Assembly: GCA_020744225.1 (NCBI GenBank)
Contig: JAGMWG010000010.1
Location: 1,054,001 to 1,118,000 of the forward strand
From: Paraphoma chrysanthemicola
Lineage: Eukaryota; Ascomycota; Dothideomycetes; Pleosporales; Phaeosphaeriaceae
DNA: 64,000 nt
Direction of reading: 5' to 3'
Position 1 is the stretch's first letter. Every line of letters begins with the position of its first letter. The translations under genes were made by a program, and so were the position numbers. Of this stretch, positions 21,441 through 33,289 are shown one piece after another. The notes beneath the pieces were generated by a model, which was not told where the DNA came from, did not search any database, and was given only the letters and a program-made list of their open reading frames with translations.

Positions 21441-22546
21441 TAGCAAAATTCTTTTGGTCTTGTTCGGTGTACCTTGATGTATACAACCTTCCTATCCTGC
21501 TACAATCCAAGATGCTACTAGAAGTTCCAAGACATTGTAATACTAGGGTAAATCCGTATTGTTCTGCGTGCAGCATGAGAAGGCCCGGAAAGACGCACGA
21601 GGGTATGGCTTGGCGGAGCATCATGATTGTATCTAGGTACCTGATGGATATCGTAGCGCGCGTAATTTCCGATTGGCCGGGCGGAGTAACCAAAACAGAC
21701 CTCGAGAGCCTGAGGTCCGGTAGCTTATCTCGCAATAATTTCTCCGTTTTTGTGGGTATGACGTCTCCGCCAGCAAGCAGCGAAGTAATTTGATTGGCCA
21801 ATTGGACTACTGAAGATGATGGTGTTGCCTTTGAATTCTTGAGACAATCTTCTTGCCGATTGTATCTGAATTAGTGAACCCATTCCTACTAACGAATGGT
21901 CAACGCTCCACAAATCTTGATTTACTCTGTTGTTATCGGTTGCTGATGGCACCGAGCTATAGATTGCGCAGGTGATACAGCTCACAGACCGGGTGATGCT
22001 AAGCGTTAGCACTGAGGACGATCAGGCATTACCAGGGAAGGTGCCTGTACAATGAACGGCGCCGGCCGTGAACCTGTGAATACCGGCATACCAAGCATTG
22101 GATCTCGCGCTCAAGCGATATGCAAGACATGGAGCAGCATGCCATCTCGGTGTCTTGGCAGAGTAATGCCTTGGTGGTGTTGTGTGATGGTGGTGATGGA
22201 GTTGGACCGGTCCTTGACGTGATGCGGCGGTGTCGGGTAGCCCACCCAAAGAGGCAGGAGCGATGGCTTGGCACGATCTTTTGTGGGGTATGCTACTACA
22301 CTTTGAGTATAGTCTAAAAGTATATGAAACCAACTGCCATAACCGGTGTTGTCGATATCTACTTCTCCCGAAAACCGAAGTCGTATCCGGTATTGCCACA
22401 AGTACCTCCGCACACGCGAGCGAGCTGGCAGGGCCGAACCACGAGGAAGCTAGTTTCAACAACGATAACCACACGCGACTTACACGCTGCGAGCCTTCGA
22501 AAGTGTCCTGACTGTAGACACTGCGGCCTCTTGCAAACCTTGCCAA
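21441..22546. other. Intergenic stretch, no supported gene
   Basis: About 1.1 kb; overlapping frames of up to 174 codons on the minus strand (22022-22546) lack motifs and overlap equally long frames on the plus strand. Confidence 0.4.
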
Positions 22547-23139
22547 ATGCCATCCTCAACCACACCCCGAAACACGATCCTCGTTTTATGCTTATCGGCA
22601 CTCTCAGTATTTTGGTTCCTAGGCCTCTTCCACGCGCACCCCATGGACTCCATCCCCTCATCGTTCGCCATCTCAATCAACGGCAAGCCAATCACCCAAA
22701 TCGATACAAGTGCCGCAGACCATACACAAGCAAAGGTAGGCAAAGATGCTGCTATCTTCACCCTTCAGGACAGTGTCTTGCGATCTGGAGACTGGATAAT
22801 GGGCCGTGACTTGACGGAAAATCGTAGCTTTGGGCCCAAGCAAGTGTCGTGGTATAGGGCGAGTGCGGAAAGTGAAGGGCGGGTTCAGCGCGTGACGGCG
22901 AAGAAGGAGAGTGGAGCGTATCAATTGATCTTCACAAGTGTGTCTAGCCGGATCAATTCCAGTCGTAGATGCTAAAGTAAATACAGAAGGAACGTTAATA
23001 GCCGGTGATGATGACCTGGTTTTCGTCGATCTACTTGGAGGTAAGTTACAGTGCGGGTGGTAGACTCAGTGTCGCTGTCATTGCTCACAAAAGTGCAGAA
23101 GCGCCATCAGAGGTGAAGGTGATACTTCATAAAACATGA
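22547..23139 (+). CDS. Unknown small protein with N-terminal membrane anchor
   Basis: Exons 22547-22937, 22987-23040 and 23099-23139 join across introns of 49 and 58 bases (GTGTGT and GTAAGT donors; ACAG and GCAG acceptors) to give 161 residues. A hydrophobic segment at about 11-30 (ILVLCLSALSVFWFLGLFH) should anchor or export the protein. The rest is soluble, with KPITQID, SVLRSGDWIMGRDL, KQVSWYRA and a final LIAGDDDLVFVDLLG. The alternation of hydrophobic residues suggests a beta-rich domain. I do not recognise the family. The three exons agree in phase, and the splice sites and the clean end at a TGA support the model. It is convergent with the aldehyde dehydrogenase gene, only 14 bases between stops. 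Confidence 0.68.
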
Positions 23140-23153
23140 TTATGCGACGCATC

Positions 23154-24815
23154 CTACGGACCTACGTAGATTCTGATACTCTTCGTTTGCAGGTAGGCCA
23201 TCAAACCCTCCTTACCCAGTTCTCTACCGGTTCCGCTCTGCTTCCAGCCACCGAATGCTAGATTGTTGTCTGGCAGGTACGCACCGTTGACGCCAATGGT
23301 GCCCGCTTTGATCTTCGAGGACACGCGAAGAGCACGAGCAATATTGCTAGTGTACACACCAGCTACGAACATTAGTACATATAATCATTACAGTGACATG
23401 GGTGTGAACACTTACCAGACAAACCATAGGATGTGTCATTTGCAAGCTTGATGCCCTCCTCCTCCGTCTCAAACGTAGATACGGTCAGCACAGGCCCAAA
23501 AATCTCTTGTCGGTAAATCGTGCTGTCTTTGCTAGGGTTCAAGAAGATTGTGGGTGTGACAAAAGCACCCTTGTCACCTTTGCGTTCGCCACCGACGAGA
23601 AGCTCAGCTTCTGTCTTGCCAGTCTCGATGAAGCCTAGTACGCTCTTGAGCTGTGCCTTGTCGGCCAGTGGGCCAAGCATTGTTGACTCTTCGCTTGGGT
23701 CACCCATAATGCCCTGCGCTCCCTGGAAGTGGCCTTTCAGTGTTTCGATGAATGTGTCAGCGATACCGGACTGTACGAAGAGCCGAGACGCAGCAACACA
23801 AGCTTGGCCGGAGTTGAATAAGAAGCCCTGCGAGTTCCCTCGGATGGCTAGCTCAACATCTGCGTCATTAAAGACGAGCGATGGCGACTTGCCTCCGAGC
23901 TCTAGTGTGACCTTCTTGCTGTTGCTCTTGCTAGCCGCATCGACCACTTTGCGGCCTGATGCATTTGAACCGGTAAAACTGATCTTATCAATGTCCATGT
24001 GGGATGACAGGAGCGCTCCGGTTCGACCAGCGCCCGTCAAAAGGTTGACAACACCGGCGGGGAAGCCAGCCTCTTTGAAGAGGCGAGCAAGTACGATGAT
24101 AGCATATGGTGATTTTTCTGAGCCTTTGTATACAAAGGTGTTTCCTGCTGCCAGTGCCGGTGCCATCTTCCAGGCCATGGTCCTATTCCATTAGATTATT
24201 CAACTCCTGGAAGAGGTGTTCTGGGCATCTCTTACAACAAAGTGACGTTCCAAGGACCAATACCAGCACACACGCCGTACGGCTGGTACTGAGTCATCCT
24301 GAAGTAGCCTCCTTCTTCTGGAAAAGTTTGACCCTCAATCTTGTCCGCCCAGCCTGTAGCATGGAACGTAAAGATTAGTTTTGACTCGAAAGTAGAACTT
24401 TTTCAAACGACTTACCAGCATAGTGCCGCCATGCAGCCGACACCGCTGGCACAATCCACCCTTTGGTCACAGCGATGGGTTGGCCCATAGCCTGCACCTC
24501 AGCCTTAGCAATCTCTTCGCCGTTGGCATCAACAAGGTCGGCGAGCTTGTTCATCAGCGCCGCGCGTTGGGCGCCAGTGAATGTACTCCATGGGCCTGTC
24601 TCGAAGGCTTCGCGCGCAGCAGACACCGCAGCATCGACCTCGGCAGGTCCAGCTAAGTTAATCTCGCCAACCAAGGCATCATTTGCTGGGTTATAGACGG
24701 TATATTTCTCGTCTGACGATCCTGCGACGAGCTAGTGATGTTAGTTGCATCCTCTTGAAGCGTAAATTGAAGGATCGTTTACTTCATTGTTGATGAGGTG
24801 AAAGTACTCCGACAT
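23154..24815 (-). CDS. NAD(P)-dependent aldehyde dehydrogenase
   Basis: Five exons, 24815-24783, 24731-24416, 24353-24236, 24182-23416 and 23362-23154, join in phase (introns 51, 62, 53 and 53 bases) to 480 residues, the standard ALDH length. Visible signatures are GPWN at the cofactor entrance, KMAPALAAGNT with the conserved Lys, FTGS, catalytic-base Glu250 in LELGGKSP, nucleophile Cys284 in SGQACVA (spacing 34, as in ALDH2), EIFGPVL, and GGWKQSGTGRELG near the end. It oxidises an aldehyde to the acid in the cytosol; the substrate is not predictable, with betaine-, acet- or aromatic aldehydes all possible. The very short first exon (11 codons) is supported by splice sites and by the usual HLINNE opening. 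A TATA-like box lies 76-85 bases before the start. Confidence 0.95.
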
Positions 24816-24890
24816 CTTGAAGAGCGAGTTCGAGTTGGTAGAGTTGTGGTGTTGGAAAATACGTCCTGCACAACAGCGGGAAGTTGCCGC

Positions 24891-24900
24891 AATTTATACA
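24891..24900 (-). promoter_or_regulatory. TATA box of the aldehyde dehydrogenase gene
   Basis: Minus-strand TGTATAAATT, ending 76 bases before the ATG at 24815; a near-consensus TATA element. Confidence 0.5.
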
Positions 24901-25946
24901 CAGATCGATTTGGCCCATACAGACGCCTTCCGACCCAGCTTATGGTCGCACAGATGTACGCGAATCCGTTTCTATTCGCTTGCGGTTCGATGCTGCCATA
25001 AGGCGGAATGCATCCCGCCCCGCATGTGCACAGCCTCCAGCGTCAGCACTTGCAGAACAATTGAATCTGCGACAGCAGCGGCGATAATTGCGATGCTGAA
25101 GCAATATCCGGAATGAATCTGGATTGGCATGGAATGCCTTCTCCATAATGCATCTATGCTAAGATGGGACGATGCGAGGTTACAACGGCTAGGGGAAATT
25201 TCGAGCTGGCACTCAATGTGTGTATGGATGCACTACCTGACCTCTCCAAATAAGTCAAGGCCAAAGTTAGCCAAAACATTTCGCCGCTTCCTGGACCCTT
25301 CAGCGTGATGACTTTGGGATCTTGCGCCAAGTGGATCGAGTTTCATCAGAGCTTACCGCGTCGTGGAGGGCTGGACAAATGGGTAAGCCCACACAAGTTT
25401 CTTATTTGCAGCGTTGTAGCTTGTTGCCATTATAAGCTCTTGGCCCCAGAAAATTGCCTGTTACGGCAGCTGATGCACTTATGCGGCTGATTGAGATTTT
25501 GCCGACCAGGCTGTCAGTTGCGGCTGACGATACCTTGGTACATAGAGAATTCACAGCCTTCGCCATGGGGTGAACGATGACAACTCAACAAATGCATACG
25601 TAAGTCATAAGTCGGTCACAGAATTGCACGACAACCAGATCGACGAGCTTGTGCAAGATTTGACAAGGTAAGGTTGGAATTCCGCGTAAGGATGCTGACT
25701 GCGGTAGAGGAGCGGAACCGGAAAGCCGCCAGCGCAGTAGCAAAACCTCCCGACGACGCTAGTGACTAAGCACGCGGACCTTTGACACGTGCACGACGCG
25801 TCTTGTTTCCCAAACCCAAACCTTCGACAGCCTATCCAGGTATCAGCCTGCGGTTCTCTGGCCGTTAGATCTCCATACAAGGTGGGACGTTGACGCCCGC
25901 GCTCTAAATAGAAGCACTGCCCGCTTCCTCCACGCACACGCCACGC
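24901..25946. other. Intergenic stretch, no supported gene
   Basis: About 1 kb between the aldehyde dehydrogenase start and the stop of the next gene; frames up to 110 codons on the minus strand (25605-25937) have no motif. Nothing else seen. Confidence 0.4.
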
Positions 25947-26642
25947 TCACACCTCAGCCCCCAGCTGTCCCTTATCTGTCTCCAACGCTTCGACAAGTAC
26001 ATGCTGCCAGAAGTCGCGGTCGTTCAAAGCATGCTCGAAACAATCTCCACCGACTTTCTTACCGATACGCTGTCCATGATGCATCTGAATCTCGCTCAAA
26101 ACTCCTATGTCGACCGCAGGATTCGCATGCTGCAGAAGCGTAGACACGTCGCGCTGCAACTGCTCCCGTGCCAAGGTCTGCGGATGTTCATTTTCAGGAG
26201 ATAGACGGTCAAAGTGATGCCATTTGTTGCGTAAAAGCCGACCAAGCGGCTTACGAGCACGGGGATGATCGAGCCCAGTCGCTCCGTTCTTGGACTCCGG
26301 AAGACCTATTAATGGTCCTTTTGCTTCAGTCTTGCTCTTGAAGACGATCTCGCGATCTTCTTTGTCGTGCGGAGGCGTCTCAAGAATCAGCCAGCCGCCT
26401 GTATCTTCGTCGACGAGGTTGCCATCAGATGTTGTACGCAACGAGATGTTGTGTTGGTCAAGCTTAGATGTGTACGATTGGACTTCGTTTGGAAGACGAG
26501 GGCGAAAGGGCGGGCCTTCTGATCGCGACATTAGTACTAATCGGTGAGTACTATATGGGCCCTAAGACTTACCTTTAGCAGGCTCATCTGGCACGGCTGC
26601 ACCATTTCTGGAAGGCTGCTCGCTATTTGCGTAGTTCATCAT
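25947..26642 (-). CDS. Unknown soluble protein
   Basis: Exons 26642-26573 and 26518-25947 join across a 54-base intron (GTAAGT donor, TCAG acceptor) to give 213 residues. The join restores AKEGPPFRPRLPNEVQSYTSKL; without it the downstream frame would start at an internal MSRSEG. Notable segments are GGWLILETPPHD, LLRNKWHHFDRLSPEN and a C-terminal NDRDFWQHVLVEALE helix. There is no signal peptide or membrane segment. The upstream frame stays open to an ATG at 26756, so an N-terminus 38 residues longer is possible. I do not recognise the family and infer no function. Confidence 0.65.
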
Positions 26643-27011
26643 GAGAGCAAACCGTTGTCGCTCGACAAACAGCGACACAAGTGAGTGGATAGGTCGGAGG
26701 AAGGTCGAAGACGGTCGCGAGACTTTCCTGCGCCCTTGCTCAGCTTTTGCGCCCACCCTATTTGCTTACCAGGTCAAGTTTTCCGCGCTCAGGATCAAGT
26801 TGTGGTTGATGTGACGAGGTGGGTCGTGGTTGTAACTTCCCCGACAGCAGCACTTTAGGTACGCTAAGCACGCAACGTGGAGCCGAACCATATTCTCGCT
26901 TCGTTGGTGCGGACCAAACTGAGAATACACCGAACCTCTGGATTCACTTGGACTCACACCTTGAGCATCGACTCATTCATCATTGCGCGCGCTTCACTAT
27001 ATTACCGCCTC
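26643..27011. other. Promoter of the unknown gene and 3' region of the monooxygenase
   Basis: 370 bases between the stop-side neighbour on the right and the start at 26642; part may be coding if the ATG at 26756 is used. No clear element. Confidence 0.35.
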
Positions 27012-28367
27012 TCAGATCCAGTCTTTGGGGCTCGTCAACCCTAACCGCGCGGCCTCGCCTTCGGTCGCCCTTGCCTTCTCATTTACACTTTCCATCTCAA
27101 ATCCCGCGACCTTCTTATATACTCTCCCAATGTCCTCCAATTCCTCCTTCGGGATAATATCATACACGTTCTTGAATCCATCCGGTGATCGTTCCTCCGC
27201 AAGCTGCAGGACATGGTCCGGACCGTTTGCACGATTAGCCATGACAATCTTAGCTGTTGGCGGCAAACGCTCTTGTTCGTAAGCTTTCAACGCTTCTTCA
27301 ATTGAAGTTGACGAAGGTGTGGTGGAGGATAGATGCTTAGCCAGTGTCTCAGCGTCTATGATAGCTTGAGACGCGCCGTTCGAGCCGATGGGGTACATGG
27401 CGTGTGCTGCATCACCAAGCAGCGTGAGGCGACCAAACGACCAGTGCTCAACCGGATCACGGTCTGACATGGGGAACTCAAACACCTTGTGTGTGCTATC
27501 GATCAGCTCTTTCATCTCCAGGCCTCCACATCTCCAAGTGGCGAACGGTCCAGCGAAGATTTCCTTGTCGACCGCTTTCGTCCAGTCTGTCTTCGGTGGT
27601 GTTAGGTCCGCATCGTCCTTGCCTCGGATGCGAAGCTCTGCTATCCAGTTTACGAGGGATTTGCCCTTGTCTGCTGAGCGTTGTGAGATTGGATATGCGA
27701 TGAACTTCTGGTCGGCGTGACCGGCCCAGACCATGCTTGCGCCAGTCAAATACGGAGAGCGCTCGATGCAACCACGCCAGAGCATGCGTCCGGAGAATTT
27801 CGGCGGGCCTTCATTGGGATACAGAACGCTTCGCGCTGTTGAGTTGATGCCGTCCGCGGCGATCAAAACGTCGCCAACCACATCTGACAGCTCTGCTGAC
27901 GCACCATCTCTGCGCTGTGAGAACTTTGCTGTGATGCTCTTCTCGTTCTGCTCGAATCCGGTAAGGGCGTGGTTGAGGTGCAAGACTTCGTTGCCAAGTC
28001 GCTCTTTTACAGCGCTTAACAACAGCATCTGAAACTCGCCGCGGTGAATACTGAATTGCGGCACTGCATAGCCAGCCGCGACTCCGCGCTTTTCACTCAG
28101 TATGCTGTCGCCATGTCGATTGTAGAAGTTTAGCTCCTGCGTCTTGATCCCAGTCTTCTCGAGCGCATCCAGCAATCCCAAATTCCGCAGGATCAACACT
28201 GCAGACGGCTGGACATTGATTCCGACTCCCAAAGTTGTGAGCGTCGAGCTCGCTTCGAAGATTTCGATGTTAGTAAAGCCCGAAGAGTGCAGCGCAAGAG
28301 CAGCGGAGAGACCTCCGATACCGGCACCTGCGATAATGATCTTTGGTTGATGTTCGAGAAACGGCAT
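27012..28367 (-). CDS. FAD-dependent aromatic hydroxylase-like monooxygenase
   Basis: Single exon of 451 residues. The Rossmann motif GAGIGG is at 13-18 near the N-terminus and is followed by EIFEAS for the ribose. An internal DG motif reads LIAADGINSTARS. The FAD-ribityl motif reads LLGDAAHAMYPIGSNGASQAIIDAE. The set defines group A flavoprotein monooxygenases such as salicylate and 3-hydroxybenzoate hydroxylases, which use NAD(P)H and O2 on a phenolic substrate in the cytosol. The substrate is unknown. The start at 28367 (MPFLEHQ) is the only ATG before the Rossmann strand. The next gene on the same strand is an MFS pump, about 500 bases upstream, which may be a functional neighbour. Confidence 0.9.
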   Translation of the reverse strand: MPFLEHQPKIIIAGAGIGGLSAALALHSSGFTNIEIFEASSTLTTLGVGINVQPSAVLILRNLGLLDALEKTGIKTQELNFYNRHGDSILSEKRGVAAGYAVPQFSIHRGEFQMLLLSAVKERLGNEVLHLNHALTGFEQNEKSITAKFSQRRDGASAELSDVVGDVLIAADGINSTARSVLYPNEGPPKFSGRMLWRGCIERSPYLTGASMVWAGHADQKFIAYPISQRSADKGKSLVNWIAELRIRGKDDADLTPPKTDWTKAVDKEIFAGPFATWRCGGLEMKELIDSTHKVFEFPMSDRDPVEHWSFGRLTLLGDAAHAMYPIGSNGASQAIIDAETLAKHLSSTTPSSTSIEEALKAYEQERLPPTAKIVMANRANGPDHVLQLAEERSPDGFKNVYDIIPKEELEDIGRVYKKVAGFEMESVNEKARATEGEAARLGLTSPKDWI

Positions 28368-28869
28368 CTTTCGCAAAGTCGCAATTGCACTTTTTCGAGA
28401 TCAGATCCCTGAAGAAGAAATTACTGAGATATAAAACACATTGCAAAAAGTCTCGACTGTCGTAGCGCGTCCTCGCGCTGACTTGTGGGGAAGCACCAAG
28501 ATCTGGCGGTACCGAGCACACTGCCGAAGTTCGAAGCCGCGGCTGGCTTGACGCACCCATCAGCCCGGCTTCATAGCTCCATATTGAAACTCAGCTGCGC
28601 ATTGCGCTCCAGTTGCCGTCGCAATGAAGCCAGGCGTGGGGCGGACGGCCTGAGATGGACGTTCTGGGATGATTGAGGATTCTCACACTCCTAGGGAGGA
28701 AAGCACTTATGACAGAGGATCAACAGACTCGGCAAAAGAAGTGATGATCCTGTGGCGTGTGCTAATATTGTATACTATACACAATTCTATGGCCCTGAAC
28801 GCCTCGCTATGGCATGAAGTATCGTCAATCGTAAAGTCCGTATCCCGCACAATCACTAAAGCCTCTACA
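28368..28869. other. Intergenic stretch between monooxygenase and MFS gene
   Basis: 500 bases containing the monooxygenase promoter and the 3' end of the MFS transcript; no gene or clear element recognised. Confidence 0.35.
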
Positions 28870-30654
28870 TTATATCAATCCTCTTGTGCTCATGGCCCGT
28901 AGCTTTGGCCCGTAGAACCACAACAACACCGGGCTAATGAGCGCCAGAAACAACGTCAAGAAAGCCAACAAGCTATTGCCCCATCCCAAGCCCATGGTTT
29001 GGTACATCTTCGGCGCGAACAATGGGAAACTGAAGCCCATCATCGTGCGCATGAATGCGCCCACCGAAGCGGCCGACGCAGCGTACTTCGCCTCATATGC
29101 ATCTGTGGTATATGCCTGACTGCACTGGAAGCCAATGATCAGACCGATGGCAATGATGACGCTGCCGATGTTTGGAGCAATCCAATGAGCGCCGTAGTGT
29201 GCAGTCCAGCCGTATATGAATAGTCCGATCGGGCAAAGGATGCCGGCGATGAGCATTGGTGGGACGCGAAATTCTGGAAGTCCTTCTTCGAGACCATAGT
29301 ATGTCTTCATACGGGCGTAGAGCTGTCATGTGTCAGTACTTCACCATAAAAGTGGTGTATGGAAAGACTTACACCATCCATGAGAGGGTGCGAGATCTGC
29401 AGCCCGATCATGAAGCCCAGACATAGTGAAAGATAGTTGAGCGATGCAGTTCCGACCGACATATCGTAGACCTCTTCGAAAACCATCGGGAAAGTCGAAA
29501 GCATGAGATACATGACGCCGTAAAGGTATGCGCGATAAATCGAAGGTGCTTGAGTAGCAGGATGTGTAAACATCATGATGAATGGCAAGACGAGTCGCTT
29601 CCGTAGGATCTTGCTGAATCGGTCGCCGGTCTCGTACTCGGTGCGCACGACGATATCAGGTCGGATGCCTTTCATCGCTTTGCGAATGACCTTCGCCTTT
29701 TTGGCAAGAATTGCTGGCGCGAACGTTTCGGCAAGGAAGAAAAGAGCAGTGACTTGCACCATGACGGTGAAGATGGATGTTGCGAAAAAGATCCAGCGCC
29801 AGCTGACACCTTCCGAAATGTATGCACCGCAGATGGGAGCTACGCAAGGCGCGATCCAGGTCAGCATACCGTAGATGGCTTGACCTTTACCGCGTTCTTC
29901 TTTGCGCCATGTGTCAGCTAGGACGCCGTTGCACAGCTATCTTGAGTCAGTGGTTGTTCGTGATAGGTGTAGAGCGGTACAGGAAAGGGGTAGACTTACT
30001 GCTTGAGGGGCCGCTCCACCGATGCCACTGAGGAATCGAAAAGCAAGCATCTGATCCCGTGTTCGTGCAAACCCGCAAGCCGTGTTGAAGACAAGGTAGA
30101 TGAGGTTGGCATACTGTAAGACAGTGACTCTGCCATAGATCTCTGACAGCGGTGCTAGTACGAAAGGACCTTGAGCATATCCAAGCAAGAAGATAGTCAT
30201 GACTAGTTGTCGCATGAAGCCTTCAGGAATGTCGAAGTCATCTGCAATGGCCGGTAGGGCGGGAGTGACCATGGTCGATGAGAAAGGCGAGATGAAAGTG
30301 AACAGTGATACAAGAATAGTAACGACCCACTTTCTCTTCTGCGACCAGTTCAATGGGTTGCGTGGGTCGTGTGGCCCGTCCCAAGAGATCTGCAGAACTC
30401 GTCAGCGTTTCACTACCGGTCAGTCGGGAAGTACACACAATGATATCTTGTTCTTTTCTTAGAGCATCGTCTACCACACGTTGAAATCCTGGGTCGTACT
30501 GTGTCTCCTCATCCTGCCACTGCCGGAAGAGACGTTCGGTGCTGACCAGCGGTCGGTCGTCACTCTCGAAACTGAATCTGGGTAGAGCGACGGAGCTGCG
30601 CGCACTGTGATCATCGACTGAAGGCCGTCGCAGCAATCTGTCTTTGAAGTTCAT
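28870..30654 (-). CDS. MFS transporter, DHA1 drug/proton antiporter type
   Basis: Four exons, 30654-30439, 30389-30000, 29936-29373 and 29322-28870, all phase 0 with introns of 49, 63 and 50 bases, give 540 residues. The cytosolic N-terminus of about 70 residues is followed by DPRNPLNWSQKRKW, the hallmark lead-in of fungal DHA1 carriers. Twelve membrane segments follow, including LSEIYGRVTV (motif A region), GAAPQALCNGVLADTW and TWIAPCVAPICGAYISEGVSWRW (motif C region). Family members export drugs, fungicides, polyamines or small metabolites across the plasma membrane. The transported compound cannot be read. It lies upstream of, and on the same strand as, the FAD monooxygenase. Confidence 0.92.
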
Positions 30655-31802
30655 GTTGAAAGAATAAACGAGAGGTTGCAAAGAGCGTAATGTGTACAGT
30701 CGCGCGATGATGGGTTATGGTACAACTCGTTGCGGTAAGTGGTCGGGCTCCTCAGGACAAACTGCGTGGTCATATAACTGGTGGAGCAAATTTGCCAATG
30801 TAAAGCGTTTGAGGCAGTGTCTTCGTGGGACCATCGTCAAGCGAGGCTGTTCATATCGGGCCACGAGGTTGGTTGTAACTAGGGCGAACCAAGATTCGAA
30901 ACAAGCCCTCCTCTCTCGAACCCTTGTGGTGCCATGCACCGCTGGACCATGTTAACGCCGCTTGGTCATTGGGCTTTCAGGCTGTGACAAGATGGACTAG
31001 TGTGTGCTGAATCAAGAATAGAAACGTGTCGTGTGCTTTCGTGGCAAAGATCTATGTGTAGATAGCGGAACCAATCGGAATGCCGGATGTCGCTAAAAAG
31101 CGTTAGAAGGGTGGAGATGAACCCTTGGTGCCAGCCTTGTGTGTAAACGTCACCAAACCTGGCTGTGCTAGATTTCCTGCCAAGATAGTACCAGGAGGGC
31201 GGATAGCTTGGGTCTCGGCTAGTGCTCGTGGGGAGCACACGTGATTGGTCGTACCGCACTGGACGAAGAGCCTCAAGAACCTTGGACTGGCGTGATGATC
31301 GTCCATCGCAGCCTGCAAAACTGGGACGATGAACAATCTGCGTGAGAAAGCTGGGCCTTCCAGAAATCTTGGTCCTCGGGCTATGTCGCCGTCGTCGTAA
31401 CCTTTGGCTGTGCATGCATGCCATAATCTCCGAATGGTAGACATCAGCGGCTGGTGCAGTATTGCTTAGTGCTGTTTTGGGTTTGATTGTTTTCGTTGTC
31501 CTAAGGCTTTCGGCAACATGGTCAGGCAGTGTAGACCACGCTTGTCCGTAATGCCATGGTTGTCGTTAGGCTGTGTGGCCGGAAGTGCATCTTGGTCGAC
31601 GGCAACTTCAAAAATATCTTGAAGCTACCATTTAATATAAGTATGTCGCGTGCTCAGGTTTAAGGAAATATCAAACATTCATACAGATTTCTTTCTCTTC
31701 AACAACAAACATCTCTTGAGATCTGGCTGTTCAACGATCAGACCAGCTCGCCCCATCACACAGTCGAGCGACCTCCCTTCACTTATACTTTACGATTCAA
31801 AC
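30655..31802. other. Divergent intergenic region of the MFS and glycerate kinase genes
   Basis: About 1.15 kb between two start codons facing apart. A TATA-like AATATAAGTA at 31634-31643 lies about 160 bases before the glycerate kinase ATG. Frames on the minus strand near 30966-31444 have no motif. Confidence 0.4.
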
Positions 31803-33289
31803 ATGCTCACGATGCTTCCGACGTCTGTCGAGATTGGCACTCCAATCTCAGTTCCAGACTCAGCCGCGACGATGCCAAAGCAGCATTCTCCCACAATTCA
31901 ACCAATGCACCCTACCTCTGATACACGCCCAAAGATGCCCAGACTTCGCACCCTGAAGACCTTCAATCTTCCACAGGCGCAAGTAGATGAGGTTTTGATG
32001 TCCGCATCCTCGCTTCTTCCAACACCAACCTCCGAAATTCTTGGAGGCCATCCGCTTCGGATCCTGATTGCCCCTTCGGGCTTCAAGGAAAGTCTGGGAC
32101 CGGAGCATGTGGCAGACGCTATCGAAGCAGGAGTCCGCAGGGTCTTAGACGAGAGATCCGTCATACTGCGCAAGCTCCCTCTGCACGATGGCGGAGAGGG
32201 CTTTGCTCGAGCCCTAGTTGCGGCACAGGGTGGAGTGGTCCTAGAGAAGTCGGTGACGGGTCCGATAGGCCTTCCGGTCGAGTCGCACCTGGGCTTCGTC
32301 GGCGAGAACAAGAAAACCGCCGTGTTAGACATGGCCGCTGCTGCAGGTCTCCGCCTTGTGCCAAAGGAGGCACGCGATCCGACTATCACAACGACCTACG
32401 GCGTAGGACAGCTCATATCGGAAGCACTTGACGCAGGGTCTACCAGAATCATCATTGGATGCGGCGATTCCGGGACATCTGATGGCGGCGCTGGTATGCT
32501 TCAAGCACTTGGCGTCCGCCTCTTGGACGCAGAAGGCCAGGAGCTGCCAAGAGCGGCTGGTGGTCGGTCCCTAGCACGCCTAGACAGGATTGACTGGGAC
32601 AACGTTCACCCACGATTGCGTGGGGATGCTGGTAAGTCAAAGCATGAGTGCTGTGCCATGACGCAACTGACTCTTTCATAGCAGAGAAAGTCCAGATCGA
32701 AGCCTGTTGCAACATCAAGAACGTACTTTGCGGGCCCAAAGGTGTCGCGCGAGTATATGGGCCTCAAAAAGGAGCCACGCCAGCACAAGTCGAACTTCTC
32801 GCAGCAGCGTTAGACCGTCTTGCACTAGTTGCCCAGACTACGCTCCACAAGGACATCTCACGTGCGCCCGGTAGCGGTGCGAGCGGAGGTTTGGGGGCGG
32901 GACTGATGATGCTTGGCGGCCGCCTGCGCGAGCGGTCTGGGGCCATCGACGAGTACTTTGAATTTGACAACGTTTTCGACAAGCAGTGGGATTTCGTCAT
33001 AACCGCGGAAGGTAGCCTGGATGGTCAAAGCACACAAGGAAAGATGACGACAGAGGTTGCTCGTCGAGCGAAACGGAAGGGCGCGCAAGTCGTTGCGCTG
33101 GCTGGAACCATCGGAGAAGGAGCGGACGCGACTTACGGCGCTGGTATCAAAGCCTTCACAAGCATTCTGAGAGGGCCATCGACCCTGGAAGAAGCAATTG
33201 TGCAGACCGACACTCTGATCAAGGACGGTGCTGAGAAGGTGCTGCGGATGATCATGGTCGGGCTGGCTCTTGGAAGGCGACATTATTAG
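31803..33289 (+). CDS. Glycerate kinase (GlxK/GarK type)
   Basis: Exons 31803-32631 and 32682-33289 join across a 50-base intron (GTAAGT; CATAG) to give 478 residues. After a variable N-terminus of about 80 residues the family core starts with ILIAPSGFKESL and continues with LHDGGEGF, GCGDSGTSDGGAGMLQALG and ITAEGSLDGQSTQGK. These correspond to the IAPDSFKGSL, DGGEGT, GGSATNDGGAGM and TGEGRLDxQT motifs of the bacterial-type glycerate kinase family. The enzyme phosphorylates D-glycerate with ATP, feeding glycolysis from glyoxylate, serine or sugar-acid breakdown. The core is about 380 residues as usual. The extra N-terminus might be unstructured; internal ATGs such as MPRLRTLK are possible alternative starts. 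Confidence 0.92.
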
